From: Oscillospiraceae bacterium | GTDB lineage: Bacteria > Bacillota > Clostridia > Saccharofermentanales > Saccharofermentanaceae | NCBI GenBank assembly: GCA_902787975.1 | Contig: CADAIP010000007.1 | Span: 34,556-98,555 of the forward strand | Direction: 5' to 3' | Length of the DNA: 64,000 nt | Shown: positions 8,215 through 17,152 of the stretch, piece after piece | How positions within the stretch are numbered: position 1 is the first letter of the stretch | Layout: every line of letters begins with the position of its first letter | Translations under genes and position numbers: made by a program | Notes under the pieces: model-generated | Database searches by the model: none | What the model was told of the DNA's origin: nothing | Seen by the model: only the letters and a program-made list of their open reading frames with translations

Positions 8215-10602
8215 ATGAAGCACGTAAGACCTGTTGCTATGGCCATGTCCATAGTCATGCTCCTGACGATGTTATCGTCATGTAGTTCCGTAAAGAAGAG
8301 CAGCAATGTAGTAAAAGAAGACGATCCGTGGTTCGAATCGACAAGGTTCGAGCTTACGCCGGACATGCCGAAGCACCTGAATCTGCCGCCTTCAGAAGTC
8401 ATGTGCGCGAGCGATGACAGATTCATCCATGCTTACTGCTATACGACTGACCAGTGGATGACCTCGAAGACCAAGCTCGACATCTATGATTTTGAAGGCA
8501 AACTCATAAGCCGCCACGAGATCCCCTCCAAAGACGGTTTCTTTATCTACCAGTTCTGTTCCATCTCCGCTTCGCCTGACGGAAAGACCATAAACGCGAT
8601 AGCATATCTGAACTCAGAAACGGTCGAGGGCTATCATGCTTTCGTAACCATAGATGCGGAAAGCGGAAACATAACGGACACGAAGGCTGTCTTCGAAGGC
8701 GAGGCTAAAAAACTCAAATCTCCCGGATACGGCGTAATGTATCTAACTCTCATCGGCGATTACACGGTTGCGCTCCTGGACGGCGAATACCATGGAGGCA
8801 TGTACCAGGATTGGAAGCTGGCTCTGTTCAAAGACAAAGAATTTGTCACCGAATGCGATATGTCCTCACTTCGCCTCGGATACATCCAGTACAGCTTTTC
8901 GCTTGATGAACATTCAGGATCACTTTATCTGGCAGGCTACGAGACAGGCGATGTCGTTGCCTGTGAATTCGATATCTACAACGGAGATCTCAAGAGCAAA
9001 ACTTCGTTCAGAGATCTGGATTCATCCAAAATTAACATTGCCGAATATACTTCAACCGATAACAGTGATCTGTGCAAGATCGATTCATTAGGCAACGTCA
9101 TAAAGCTCGACGTCAACACCATGACTCCCGTGACCATGATCGATACCAACTGGTACTCGCCTTATTTCTCACCGTCAGAAAGCGAGGATGTCAACATCAT
9201 GTCCACTATCCTTAGCAGCACCGAAGAAAGAACGGTCATACTTGACGAGCAGGCGATATACTACGGAAGCATTGACGCCATTACCTCCAGTTATGTGAGA
9301 GTCCTTAAAAGAGCTGATAAGAATCCTCATGCCGGCAAGCAGATAATCGAGCTGGCCCTGCCCCAGAATTCAGGCATCTCGGATTATCTTGCCAGATCGA
9401 TCTATGAGTTCAACAGGACAGACAACGAATATCTCATAAGGGTATGGGATAAGTACAAGACAGGTTTTGTCATAGGAAGGACATTCGGCAACGTCACTGA
9501 GGACGACCAGCAGATATATAAGATGATCCAGGATCTGCAAAGCGATGAGGCACCTGACCTTGCGATCGGCATCCAGAAAAACTATGCGATGCGTGACGAT
9601 ATCTTCAAGGACCTCACAGGTTTCCTGTCCCCCGAGATACTGGATAAACAGTACGTGAACATTTTCGAAGCCGGAAGGATAAACGGAAAGCTTTACTTCC
9701 TCCCTGTCACATTGGAGATCGAGGGCCTCGTTACCAATACGGAGCTTTTAAAAGACGGCGCTGTAGGACTTACCTTTGAAGAATACGACGAACTTGTAGA
9801 AGGCCCCATGAACGGCTTCTCGCCATACGATTATCCTGATTCGACTGTCTATAACAAACGTGATTTTCTGCTGTCATGCATAGACACAAAGAGTGCCATC
9901 GAAGGTGATGCCGTAGACTTCGGAACTGATCAGTTCCGCTGTGCAGTCGAATATGCCGCCGCCATCGAATACGACGATCTGGCGGACACTCCCCGGGAAT
10001 ATCTGGATAACTGGAACAGGTACAGAGGCGAATGCTACTACTTAAAGATCGACGACTATCTCGACTATGTATATGCATGCTTCAGGCCCAAGGGCGAATA
10101 CAGGATAATCGGCACGCCTTCCGTCGATGCATCAGGCCCCAGATTCAAAGCGCTTGAGACGGTCTCAGTATCTGCTTCGACCGATGTTGAAGAAGGCTGC
10201 AAAAAGTTCTTAAATTATCTGTTCGCAGGCGAAGCGTTCGCGGCAGACAATTGCGAATTCAGGCAGATAGTAACCAACAAAGAGATCATGGAGAAAAACA
10301 TACAAAGCCTGACAAAGATCAACAACGATCTATACGAACGCTACATGGCAAGCGTCCAGTCAGGCGCGTTCATACCCGCGGCAGGACTTGATAAGGCATC
10401 CGGCAACAAGGCTGCAACCGACGTCATGCATGACTGCTTCACGGACAGCCTCTCTACGATCTCAACCTACTACTACGAAGACTACACGATCGTGCAGTTC
10501 ACTTTGGAAGAACTTGCGCCATACTACGCGGGCGACAGGTCATTAGATGACGCGATCAAATACCTGAATGACAGGGCAACAAAATATATTAGAGAGATGT
10601 GA
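8215..10602 (+). CDS. Large lipoprotein: propeller-like N-terminus fused to a family 1 solute-binding-like domain
   Basis: A 795-residue lipoprotein with lipobox LSSC (Cys23). Residues ~60-370 contain repeated short beta-rich segments (YDFEGKL, SISASPDGKTI) suggestive of a beta-propeller. From about 385 the sequence resembles extracellular solute-binding proteins of ABC transporters: a fold start near KQIIELALP, then LQSDEAPDLAIG and NGKLYFLPVTLEIEGLVTN. GGGGAG is eight bases before the ATG. No permease or ATPase gene adjoins, so it may serve as a sensor or use distant transport parts. It is followed by a strong terminator. The assignment of the N-terminal fold is inference. Confidence 0.75.
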   Translation: MKHVRPVAMAMSIVMLLTMLSSCSSVKKSSNVVKEDDPWFESTRFELTPDMPKHLNLPPSEVMCASDDRFIHAYCYTTDQWMTSKTKLDIYDFEGKLISRHEIPSKDGFFIYQFCSISASPDGKTINAIAYLNSETVEGYHAFVTIDAESGNITDTKAVFEGEAKKLKSPGYGVMYLTLIGDYTVALLDGEYHGGMYQDWKLALFKDKEFVTECDMSSLRLGYIQYSFSLDEHSGSLYLAGYETGDVVACEFDIYNGDLKSKTSFRDLDSSKINIAEYTSTDNSDLCKIDSLGNVIKLDVNTMTPVTMIDTNWYSPYFSPSESEDVNIMSTILSSTEERTVILDEQAIYYGSIDAITSSYVRVLKRADKNPHAGKQIIELALPQNSGISDYLARSIYEFNRTDNEYLIRVWDKYKTGFVIGRTFGNVTEDDQQIYKMIQDLQSDEAPDLAIGIQKNYAMRDDIFKDLTGFLSPEILDKQYVNIFEAGRINGKLYFLPVTLEIEGLVTNTELLKDGAVGLTFEEYDELVEGPMNGFSPYDYPDSTVYNKRDFLLSCIDTKSAIEGDAVDFGTDQFRCAVEYAAAIEYDDLADTPREYLDNWNRYRGECYYLKIDDYLDYVYACFRPKGEYRIIGTPSVDASGPRFKALETVSVSASTDVEEGCKKFLNYLFAGEAFAADNCEFRQIVTNKEIMEKNIQSLTKINNDLYERYMASVQSGAFIPAAGLDKASGNKAATDVMHDCFTDSLSTISTYYYEDYTIVQFTLEELAPYYAGDRSLDDAIKYLNDRATKYIREM

Positions 10603-10612
10603 TTCTGATTCG

Positions 10613-10641
10613 GGGCGTTTCAAATCTGAGACGCCCTTTTT
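10613..10641 (+). terminator. Rho-independent terminator
   Basis: GGGCGTTTC pairs with GAGACGCCC (one G-U) around a six-base loop, followed by TTTTT. It lies 10 bases after the stop of the large lipoprotein gene. Confidence 0.9.
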
Positions 10642-10952
10642 CCTAATTTCTTGTCGGTTTATTCAGTGTTTTTCAAAGTTTTTTCTCTGAATCCTTGTAA
10701 GCTTTGCAAGGTATGACGTAAGGTCATGTCGGTTTTCAGAGATTTTTCTCCTAATTTGAAAGGATTACTTGTCTGGTTTTGTCGGCAGCATGAAATTAGG
10801 CGCGCATCCGACAAGGACCGACAAAGAACCGACAAGATTTCCTACAAGCTTTCAATACAACCACCCTCAAAGAATGTTCGATAACGACAAAACTTGCCGG
10901 TTTTGAGGCTAAAAACCTCTGAAAATCCGACAAAAAACCTACAAGAAATTAG
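10642..10952. repeat. Intergenic inverted-repeat region with TTGTCGG/CCGACAA motifs
   Basis: No gene is seen here. CCTAATTTCTTGTCGGTTT at the left end recurs inverted as AAACCTACAAGAAATTAG at 10935-10952. Inside are CCTAATTT (10750) facing AAATTAGG (10793), and many copies of CCGACAA or its complement, including three in a row at 10808-10834. The pattern implies nested hairpins rather than a tandem array. It has inverted ends like a miniature element, but no target-site duplication or transposase was found. Confidence 0.6.
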
Positions 10953-11033
10953 ACTCATTCTGATGCCTGTTGCAATCGGCCACGTCTTTAAAGACCGGCA
11001 TTTTATGCGGGGTCGGGGACCGGCCCCTTAAAC

Positions 11034-11116
11034 ACTAAAAAAGCACCTGCAAAGGCAAGCAGTCAATGGTGCCAAAGGCAAGTTTACGTCCATTGACGGC
11101 GAAGCCTGCAGGTGCT
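11034..11116 (-). terminator. Long nested terminator hairpin
   Basis: AGCACCTGCA (11042-11051) pairs perfectly with TGCAGGTGCT (11107-11116), and inside it GTCAATGG pairs with CCATTGAC. On the minus strand the outer stem is followed by TTTTTT, so it ends the transcript of the DUF3592-like gene. The stem-loop is far longer than a normal terminator and could yield a stable small RNA. Confidence 0.75.
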
Positions 11117-11134
11117 ATTTGTCTGAGGTTTTAC

Positions 11135-12565
11135 TTATCCTTCGTAAGCGCCGTGGGCTCCGACGTAGGTATGTTCAGCGGGTGAAAGATCCCAGAAGAC
11201 TTCTTTTTCGATCTTTGTCTCACCGTTAGATTCGTACTCGTTTGCTACGTAGAAGACGATACGCGTGTCGCCGATGTCATCGTGATCGCCGTGTTTTCCG
11301 AGCTGGGGCAGAGATCTGTCCTCAAAGACGATGCTGTATTCACCGTTGTCAAATTCGTCGATCCTCTCGATGGTCGCAAGTTCGTAATACCATGTCTGGC
11401 CTTTAATATATGCGAATTCGGCCTGGCGCTTTTCGACCAGGTCATCTTCGATCTCATAAGGGATCTGATAGCCGAAGTTGTTCATTATGTGGTCACCCAT
11501 AGATTCGAAGATATTCTCCCGCTCTTCGTCTGAACCGGTCATGATCTTGAAGATCGTAAAACCGTCCATTCCGGGAACTGACGAACCATTTCCGGATAAA
11601 AATCCGCCGTTTAAGAAAGCCATGGCAAATACACCGCACAATGCAAAGCAGATAATGGATACGATAAGGCCCTTTACCTGAACGCCTGTCGACTTGTGGT
11701 AAATGTCTTCAGGGTGCTTCGGATCGATCGCTATTGATGCTACGCCCATGTTGACGTCTGCATCGATTCCGTCGATCATGCGGTCGTAAATTCCCTTATA
11801 GTCCTTGCCCTGGTATGTGTATTCAAAGATCGGTGAAGTGCGCATGGTGTAGCCGCGTCTGTGTCTCCTTGAACCGCCGGAATGGCTATCGACAGTTCTC
11901 AAGTAGCCTACGCAGGTTGCAGCTATCTCTTCGCTGTATTTGTTCTTCGCGGAAAAGCTCTTGATAAAGCCTGCCAGCATTAGTATTGCGACAACGGCAA
12001 ACAGGAGCGCGCCCATAAGGAGGAAAGCGCCGGTCATTCCGATGACCCCTGATAAGAACATCGGTATGGCACCTGCAATACCGATTATTCCGATCGCGAT
12101 GCCTGCTGACTTGGAAGAGCCGGAAGAAGTACCGCCGTAGAACGTAAATCCTCTGGCATTACCTGATTTTGCGGCATAAAAGCCCAGAATGGAAAAGCCC
12201 AGGAAGAATCCTCCTAAAGCAAATGCAACGCCTCCGGACATTGACCCGACTATTACGACCGCAAATGTAGCGATGACTACTATCAGAGGGAACCATGAAA
12301 GCTTTTTCTTTGGTGCATCAGGATCATCCTGATAGCCGTTCTCCGCTAAATCTCCTGCACGCCTGATGAATTCGGCCTGCTCTTCCGTTAAGTCTTCAAA
12401 GCCTGTATCAGAACCTGAATAGCTGTTCTTGACCTGCTGCACGGCAACCGGAATGAAATCGCGGCCCCTTCTTCTAAACTGTGTGAACAGTTCGTCTCTT
12501 TCAGCTGTGGAAATTAACTTCTTGTCGCTGACGAACTGATCGATGCGTCCGTCCTCAAATCTCAT
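11135..12565 (-). CDS. Multispanning membrane protein with DUF3592-like domain
   Basis: A 476-residue protein. A cytosolic N-terminus of ~95 residues precedes four or so membrane spans between about 95 and 215. It continues with a DUF3592-like region (ATCVGYLRT, then SPIFEYTYQGKDYKGIYD and IDPKHPEDIY), a further span near 310, and a C-terminal extracellular or soluble domain ending in YVGAHGAYEG. The protein at 34274-35563 has the same order and ends in YVGSHTSYEG, so the two are paralogues. AAGGAG precedes the ATG. It lies 34 bases downstream of the small DUF896 gene. The role is unknown. Confidence 0.7.
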   Translation of the reverse strand: MRFEDGRIDQFVSDKKLISTAERDELFTQFRRRGRDFIPVAVQQVKNSYSGSDTGFEDLTEEQAEFIRRAGDLAENGYQDDPDAPKKKLSWFPLIVVIATFAVVIVGSMSGGVAFALGGFFLGFSILGFYAAKSGNARGFTFYGGTSSGSSKSAGIAIGIIGIAGAIPMFLSGVIGMTGAFLLMGALLFAVVAILMLAGFIKSFSAKNKYSEEIAATCVGYLRTVDSHSGGSRRHRRGYTMRTSPIFEYTYQGKDYKGIYDRMIDGIDADVNMGVASIAIDPKHPEDIYHKSTGVQVKGLIVSIICFALCGVFAMAFLNGGFLSGNGSSVPGMDGFTIFKIMTGSDEERENIFESMGDHIMNNFGYQIPYEIEDDLVEKRQAEFAYIKGQTWYYELATIERIDEFDNGEYSIVFEDRSLPQLGKHGDHDDIGDTRIVFYVANEYESNGETKIEKEVFWDLSPAEHTYVGAHGAYEG

Positions 12566-12599
12566 CTTCTCTTCTCCTTATCTCAAAGATCTATCCCTT

Positions 12600-12806
12600 T
12601 TACTGCTTTTTCTTAACGTCCGTGATCGTGCCGTCGGGCTGCTTTATCTTGAGCCCTTCAAGCTGTGAAGACAGATTGCCGACGACCTTGGCCCTGTATT
12701 CGTTGCGGAGCATGGTCTGTTCTTCCTTCTCTTCAGGAGTAAGGCCTTCTGTCTTGGACTTCCTGCTTAATTCGTTGATGCGCTTGATAAGTAATTCGAA
12801 TTCCAT
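12600..12806 (-). CDS. DUF896 (YnzC/UPF0291) family small protein
   Basis: A 68-residue protein with the family signature: an N-terminal helix (LIKRINELSRKSKTEGLT) followed by PEEKEEQTMLRNEYR and a short C-terminal tail. The fold is a two-helix bundle. The B. subtilis relative YnzC is known structurally, but its function is not clear. GGGAAA precedes the ATG. It is probably the first gene of a unit with the DUF3592-like gene 34 bases on. Confidence 0.9.
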   Translation of the reverse strand: MEFELLIKRINELSRKSKTEGLTPEEKEEQTMLRNEYRAKVVGNLSSQLEGLKIKQPDGTITDVKKKQ

Positions 12807-12870
12807 TTTGTATTTCCCTTTTCCAGTCAGGCGTTGATATGCACAATATTATAGCAAACTGAACTTTTGT

Positions 12871-12876
12871 TATAAT
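12871..12876 (+). promoter_or_regulatory. Extended -10 promoter element
   Basis: TGTTATAAT fits the extended -10 form (TG-N-TATAAT). It lies about 45 bases before the lipoprotein gene at 12922. No good -35 is seen. On the opposite strand a TATAAT at 12848-12853 could serve the DUF896 gene, so the two promoters overlap back to back. Confidence 0.55.
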
Positions 12877-12921
12877 GTGCCTGTCTTTTCGAGAACTGAA
12901 AATAATTAACGAGGATAAATT

Positions 12922-13656
12922 ATGAAATTAAAAAAGATAACGGCGACGGCATTAATACTGGCGATGTGCTCATCAATGCTTCTTACTTCATGCGGGGGCA
13001 AGAGCAAGGGTGCTGGCCAGGGCAAGGAAATTGAAGAGATGCTCGAAGATACATACGGCGGACGTTTTACGCTGACGGACACTGTGGCTTACCGTCCCGG
13101 TATCTATTTCATACAGTCGCCGGTCGTGTCACATTACGAGTATACCTATAAATGGGACCAGTACAAAGGTGAGGAAATCTGGGTCACGACCAAGGATGGC
13201 GGTTACCAGACAAATATCAATTACGTTTTGTACCGTCCTGAATTGGAAGAATACTTTACGGCCGAGCTCGAGAAGAAATTCCCGGGCGGGGTCGTTGCGC
13301 CTTATTTGTGTGTTGCCTGGGGTCATGGCGAGACTGAATTGGAAGAACTCGATTTCGATGACGCTATGGATGAGTGGGAACTGAATTATTACTGCGTTCT
13401 TGCAGTTGACGACGTTGATGACCATAAGACCATCGAGAAAGCGATTAAAGAGGTTTTCGGAGATTACAGCTTCTGCGTCGAAGTTCACGTAGCCTCAAAA
13501 AGTGATGTTGAGGCTCTCGCCCGAAAAGTCGACCCCGACAAAGAAGGATTGAATCTTTACACCTACTATACGAACAAGCTGCCGCATCATGAATTCTATT
13601 GTTATAGTTGCAACTTGGAAACTATAACCGGAAGGAGCGGCTGGTCCTACAGGTAA
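12922..13656 (+). CDS. Lipoprotein of unknown function
   Basis: A 244-residue protein with a lipoprotein signal peptide (LLTSC, Cys24). The rest is a soluble extracytoplasmic domain rich in aromatic and acidic residues, with no motif I recognise. The general plan (a YGGRFTL start, then paired beta segments and a KAIKEVFG helix) is loosely like the membrane-anchored protein at 21451-22254, but I cannot show homology. GAGG is eight bases before the ATG. It converges with the membrane protein gene at 13678. Confidence 0.65.
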   Translation: MKLKKITATALILAMCSSMLLTSCGGKSKGAGQGKEIEEMLEDTYGGRFTLTDTVAYRPGIYFIQSPVVSHYEYTYKWDQYKGEEIWVTTKDGGYQTNINYVLYRPELEEYFTAELEKKFPGGVVAPYLCVAWGHGETELEELDFDDAMDEWELNYYCVLAVDDVDDHKTIEKAIKEVFGDYSFCVEVHVASKSDVEALARKVDPDKEGLNLYTYYTNKLPHHEFYCYSCNLETITGRSGWSYR

Positions 13657-13677
13657 GGTTACTTCTCCTGATTGATG

Positions 13678-14367
13678 TTACGAATGCTCAGCGATGAATG
13701 CTTCGGCATCGTCAGTCATGATGTCGACATACTCATCGTCAACATAGATCAAATGTGCATACATGGGTTTTCCGACAGCGCCCGTGCCACCTACCATCAG
13801 CTCGTAATTTTCATCGATCTTATATGTCACGATGTAAAGGCCTGAACCGGTCTCAACGCCTTTGAAATCAGAGAGATCTTCCCATACAAGTTCTTCGCCT
13901 TTTGAAGACAGCCCGATAACGTCATCAAGGGTGAGCTGCTTTGTGCCGGTGGTGAAAACAGGCTGGGTGTCCTGTTCTGATTCTGACGTCTCAGTAACTG
14001 AAGAATATCCGAAATGAGGCGGTACGATGTCGAGTGACTGCCCGGGTCTTTTTTCATAGAGCAAAAATGCCGAGAAAGTGACAACAACAAATATTATCTC
14101 AAGGACAGAAAGGATCAATCCGATAGTGCCCGCTGCTATGCCTTTCCTTTCTTTGCTTTTTGAGATGACCACTCCCGCGATCGAGAGCGGCAGTGCCAAA
14201 AACGGAAGTAATAGCAACAAGAGCATAAAGATAATTAATGCGCCGCCCATTTGTTCGTAGTTGCTTGCAAGCACCAGCACGCTAATTAAAAACAGGCATG
14301 GTGTTGCGGTCGCAAGGATCAGGCCGGCGATGGCTGCTTTACTGGTTTTTCTGTTTTTCTTACTCAT
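13678..14367 (-). CDS. Small membrane protein with extracytoplasmic C-terminal domain
   Basis: 229 residues. Three hydrophobic spans occupy about residues 10-30, 38-64 and 76-100, the last two joined by a short KSKERKG loop as in DUF4190-like proteins. A soluble domain of ~120 residues follows (TLDDVIGLSSKGEELVWEDL). The ATG at 14367 is used; a TTG two codons upstream is the alternative. It lies 41 bases downstream of the metallophosphoesterase gene in the same direction. The function is not known. Confidence 0.65.
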   Translation of the reverse strand: MSKKNRKTSKAAIAGLILATATPCLFLISVLVLASNYEQMGGALIIFMLLLLLLPFLALPLSIAGVVISKSKERKGIAAGTIGLILSVLEIIFVVVTFSAFLLYEKRPGQSLDIVPPHFGYSSVTETSESEQDTQPVFTTGTKQLTLDDVIGLSSKGEELVWEDLSDFKGVETGSGLYIVTYKIDENYELMVGGTGAVGKPMYAHLIYVDDEYVDIMTDDAEAFIAEHS

Positions 14368-14408
14368 ATGCAAATCTCACTTTTTAAGTTCTGGTTTAGG
14401 AACACCTG

Positions 14409-15131
14409 TTACCTGCTGTAAACGCCCGTTACAAGCTCATTAATGTATGCTTCTTTATTCGGCAGTCCTTCGCATTCTTCAGCTGTCCTGATGGCGAGGT
14501 CCTTATCGTACGGAATGCTTAAGAAAGAGAAGTTAATGGGTGCTTCTTTTTCTGAATCAAGTTCGCCTTCGATCAAGAGCGCATGGCATCTAGTTACGCC
14601 TAATGAATTGCCGACGCTTCCGGTATTTATCGCATATCCCATATCGAATGTGCGCAGATAAGGAGTATGGCAGTCAGCGGAAATAAAACCGCCGTGGACC
14701 TTGCCGTTGGTATCGGTAAAGGCAGGACGGAACTCATCTATCGAAAGATATGTGTGATAGTTATTGTCGACCGGTCTTCCGTGGAAGAGCCTGAAATTAA
14801 TGCCGCTTATAAGGACTTCATCTTCAAGAGGAAGTGACTCTAACCAGTCCATCCTTTCTTGCCCAAGCTGCTCCCAGAAGAAAGACATTCCTTCCCATTC
14901 AGGAGGGCAGTTTCTGGAAAGCTCTCCGATGAAAAGATCCCAGTTGCCTGCGATGAATCTGTCGCAGTGGGTACGCACCCAGTCTAAAGTCTTATCGCTG
15001 TCAGGACCCTTTCCTACAGCGTCGCCCAAGAACCAGATAAGGTCAGGGCGTATCTTTTCAATCTCTTTTTCCAAGGCAAGCGTTGCAGGCATGTTGCCGT
15101 GCAGGTCTGCCAGAAACAGTATTTTCGACAT
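14409..15131 (-). CDS. Calcineurin-like metallophosphoesterase
   Basis: A 240-residue cytosolic phosphoesterase. The metal-binding motifs are in order: DLHGN near residue 8, GDAVGKGPDS near 36, GNWD near 61 and an H at SADCHTPY with NTGSVG near 160-180. This is the arrangement of the YfcE/MJ0936-like branch (Metallophos_2), whose members hydrolyse phosphodiesters or phosphomonoesters with two metals. GGGGAGAT eight bases before the ATG at 15131 fixes the start; an upstream extension to 15188 has no ribosome site and would overlap the previous gene. The substrate is unknown. Confidence 0.88.
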   Translation of the reverse strand: MSKILFLADLHGNMPATLALEKEIEKIRPDLIWFLGDAVGKGPDSDKTLDWVRTHCDRFIAGNWDLFIGELSRNCPPEWEGMSFFWEQLGQERMDWLESLPLEDEVLISGINFRLFHGRPVDNNYHTYLSIDEFRPAFTDTNGKVHGGFISADCHTPYLRTFDMGYAINTGSVGNSLGVTRCHALLIEGELDSEKEAPINFSFLSIPYDKDLAIRTAEECEGLPNKEAYINELVTGVYSR

Positions 15132-15156
15132 ACTTATTATATCTCCCCTATATGTA

Positions 15157-15486
15157 TCAGTATTTCGCAAATGTGTTGCCCGAGACAAGCATTATGATGA
15201 CGAACATTACCGTGGACGCGATCAGGGATATGAGCCTTATCATCTTAACAACATTGTTCTTAAGACCCACCATGAACAAGATGGCACTGATGACGCTCAC
15301 AGCCGCGAATAAGATCTGCAGATAGAACAGGAAGCGGTTATCGGCAGCCTCTAACCTTTCGAGCGGGGTCATATGCCAATTCCTGTAACTTCCATCAGGC
15401 AGAGGCATGCGGTCAGTATAAAGTTCCAGATTTAAAACAACGAAGAAAAGTGCGTTTAAAACTATTGAAACGATACTTAAGATCAT
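15157..15486 (-). CDS. Small membrane protein
   Basis: 109 residues with three or four membrane spans (about 1-20, 50-72, 80-105). A short outside loop between spans 1 and 2 carries LPDGSYRNWHMTPLERLEAADNR, abbreviated here as LPDGSYRNWHMT. AGGGGG is a strong ribosome site before the ATG. It lies between a lipoprotein gene and the phosphoesterase in the same direction with short gaps, so the three may be one operon. There is no recognised family. Confidence 0.6.
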   Translation of the reverse strand: MILSIVSIVLNALFFVVLNLELYTDRMPLPDGSYRNWHMTPLERLEAADNRFLFYLQILFAAVSVISAILFMVGLKNNVVKMIRLISLIASTVMFVIIMLVSGNTFAKY

Positions 15487-15500
15487 GTTAACCCCCTTGT

Positions 15501-16424
15501 TTATTCCTGGACTTCGAACTCGTATTCGTCACCGTAAAATCTCCCAAAGTAAGTCCGGAAATCGAAATCAACGTCAGAAGATTTATCGGATTCGGGATTA
15601 AATGCTTTCCATGAATCCTTTACGTTATCGGCAAAGCCTGCCTCATCTGAGAAGATGAACCATTTAACTTCAACAGACTTCTGCTTTTCATATCCGTCCC
15701 AGTATGAATTCACGGTTTCAACGTATTCGTCTTCGTTAATTCTGCCACGGGAATTACCAAGTTGCGTCAGTATCGTATATTCGCCTTCGGGAATGTGTAC
15801 TGACACGTTTCCTATAATGTCTTTTCTGACCGTTTTGTCAAAGGTATAAGAGTAGAATCCGATGTATTTATCAGACCACCCTAAAGTGGCATAGTCATCG
15901 ACCAGGTAGTAGTACTTGCCGTTCTTCAGATAGCAGTCGTATACCTCAATGTTGATCTGGTCAGCCTGCCAGTCACAGAAATCACCGGCATCCCCGGGAT
16001 CATTTGATGAGTCGCCAGAGAATTTAAGATTTACCAGATCCGTATAATCTTCAGAGATCTCATAAACCACTGTGTAAGATTGGGCAGCACTGCCAACACA
16101 GCATGTAAGGAACACTTCAAGCCTTCCGTTATGGTTAAGGTCGGTAATGGCACAAAACGCATTGTCCCCGACGAACTCGTCATAAACGTAATAATCGTAC
16201 AGGTCAGCGTACTTGCTAACTATAAACGTCAGCTGTGAATCAATGTCCTCGTAAGTTTCAACGGGCGTTTCTTCGGTCGTCGTAGCAGTGGTTGTTACCT
16301 TTGTCTCCGTCTCAGGATCCGTCTGTGTCTGAATCTCTATATCAAGATCACCTATTGAGCACGAAGTCAGAAGCAGTGCGCCCAATGCAACTGTCGTGAA
16401 GTTAATTAATCTCTTGTTTTTCAT
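15501..16424 (-). CDS. Lipoprotein with DxNxNG repeat-like motif
   Basis: 307 residues with lipobox LLTSC (Cys22), then a Thr/Glu-rich linker of ~35 residues, then a soluble domain. DLNHNGRLEVFLT near residue 95 resembles the calcium-binding DxNxDG loop of FG-GAP/VCBS and similar extracellular repeats. The lipoprotein at 24276 has a comparable DINGDGHAELCV, so the two may share a fold. AGGGGAT precedes the ATG at 16424; the frame is open further upstream but without a ribosome site. The function is not known. Confidence 0.65.
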   Translation of the reverse strand: MKNKRLINFTTVALGALLLTSCSIGDLDIEIQTQTDPETETKVTTTATTTEETPVETYEDIDSQLTFIVSKYADLYDYYVYDEFVGDNAFCAITDLNHNGRLEVFLTCCVGSAAQSYTVVYEISEDYTDLVNLKFSGDSSNDPGDAGDFCDWQADQINIEVYDCYLKNGKYYYLVDDYATLGWSDKYIGFYSYTFDKTVRKDIIGNVSVHIPEGEYTILTQLGNSRGRINEDEYVETVNSYWDGYEKQKSVEVKWFIFSDEAGFADNVKDSWKAFNPESDKSSDVDFDFRTYFGRFYGDEYEFEVQE

Positions 16425-16484
16425 GTTATCCCCTTTGTTGATAACGCATCCCGTTTTATGCATAGACATTACCAATTACCCCGA

Positions 16485-16490
16485 ATTATA
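16485..16490 (-). promoter_or_regulatory. Extended -10 promoter element
   Basis: TGATATAAT on the minus strand fits an extended -10 and lies about 60 bases before the lipoprotein gene that starts at 16424. It faces the plus-strand lipoprotein at 16597. Confidence 0.5.
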
Positions 16491-16596
16491 TCACAGGTAT
16501 TTTGCGGCACTTTTTTGGGGTTGTTTTCGCGGGTGCAACATTTTCGATATTATATCTGTATTAATAGTATCCTGGCGCCAAAAAGGAGATGCTCAT

Positions 16597-17124
16597 ATGC
16601 GTAAAGTATCAAGTCTGATAATGGTTGGCGTTGTTTTTACGGCGATGTTCCTGCAGGGCTGCAAAATTACATTCAATAAAGCTGACTTTGGCAAAGCCAT
16701 CGTTGAAGAGACCAATCTGAAGGTCCTCACTTATGAGGAAAATTCATATACAAGTTATGACGAAAACATATACTATTTCCTGGTAGATCCTGCTAACGAT
16801 TTAGAGCTTGGAGCCGAGATCAAGGAAGTCTACGATGCCGCAAACGAGCTTCTGTCTCAAGATGAATATTCCGGCAAGAAAATAAAGATTCATATCGGAT
16901 TCCGGAATAGCAGGCCCAACATCATTAATCATATATGCGACATGACCAATTACGATCGCAAAACACATTCCAAAGCCTATGACCACATTGTCCAAATGGA
17001 CGTCTCCGGTATCACCGATGATTTTCCTTACTACGATGCGCATAAAGATTATGAGATCAATAACCAGGATTACTGGACATACTTTGAAGACATCGACTTC
17101 CATTTCAGCGATAACGTCACTTAA
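16597..17124 (+). CDS. Lipoprotein of unknown function
   Basis: 175 residues with signal peptide and lipobox FLQGC (Cys22). The mature part is a single small domain with no motif I recognise; it starts ITFNKADFGKAIVEE and ends in an acidic segment. AAAGGAGAT lies before the ATG at 16597 and fixes the start. The next lipoprotein begins 28 bases after its stop in the same direction, so both are probably one transcript. Confidence 0.65.
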   Translation: MRKVSSLIMVGVVFTAMFLQGCKITFNKADFGKAIVEETNLKVLTYEENSYTSYDENIYYFLVDPANDLELGAEIKEVYDAANELLSQDEYSGKKIKIHIGFRNSRPNIINHICDMTNYDRKTHSKAYDHIVQMDVSGITDDFPYYDAHKDYEINNQDYWTYFEDIDFHFSDNVT

Positions 17125-17152
17125 AAAACAGTTCAACTTGGAGTATAGATAC

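Noticed and set aside
10642..10952. Insertion sequence
   Set aside because: Inverted ends are present but there is no transposase frame and no target-site duplication.
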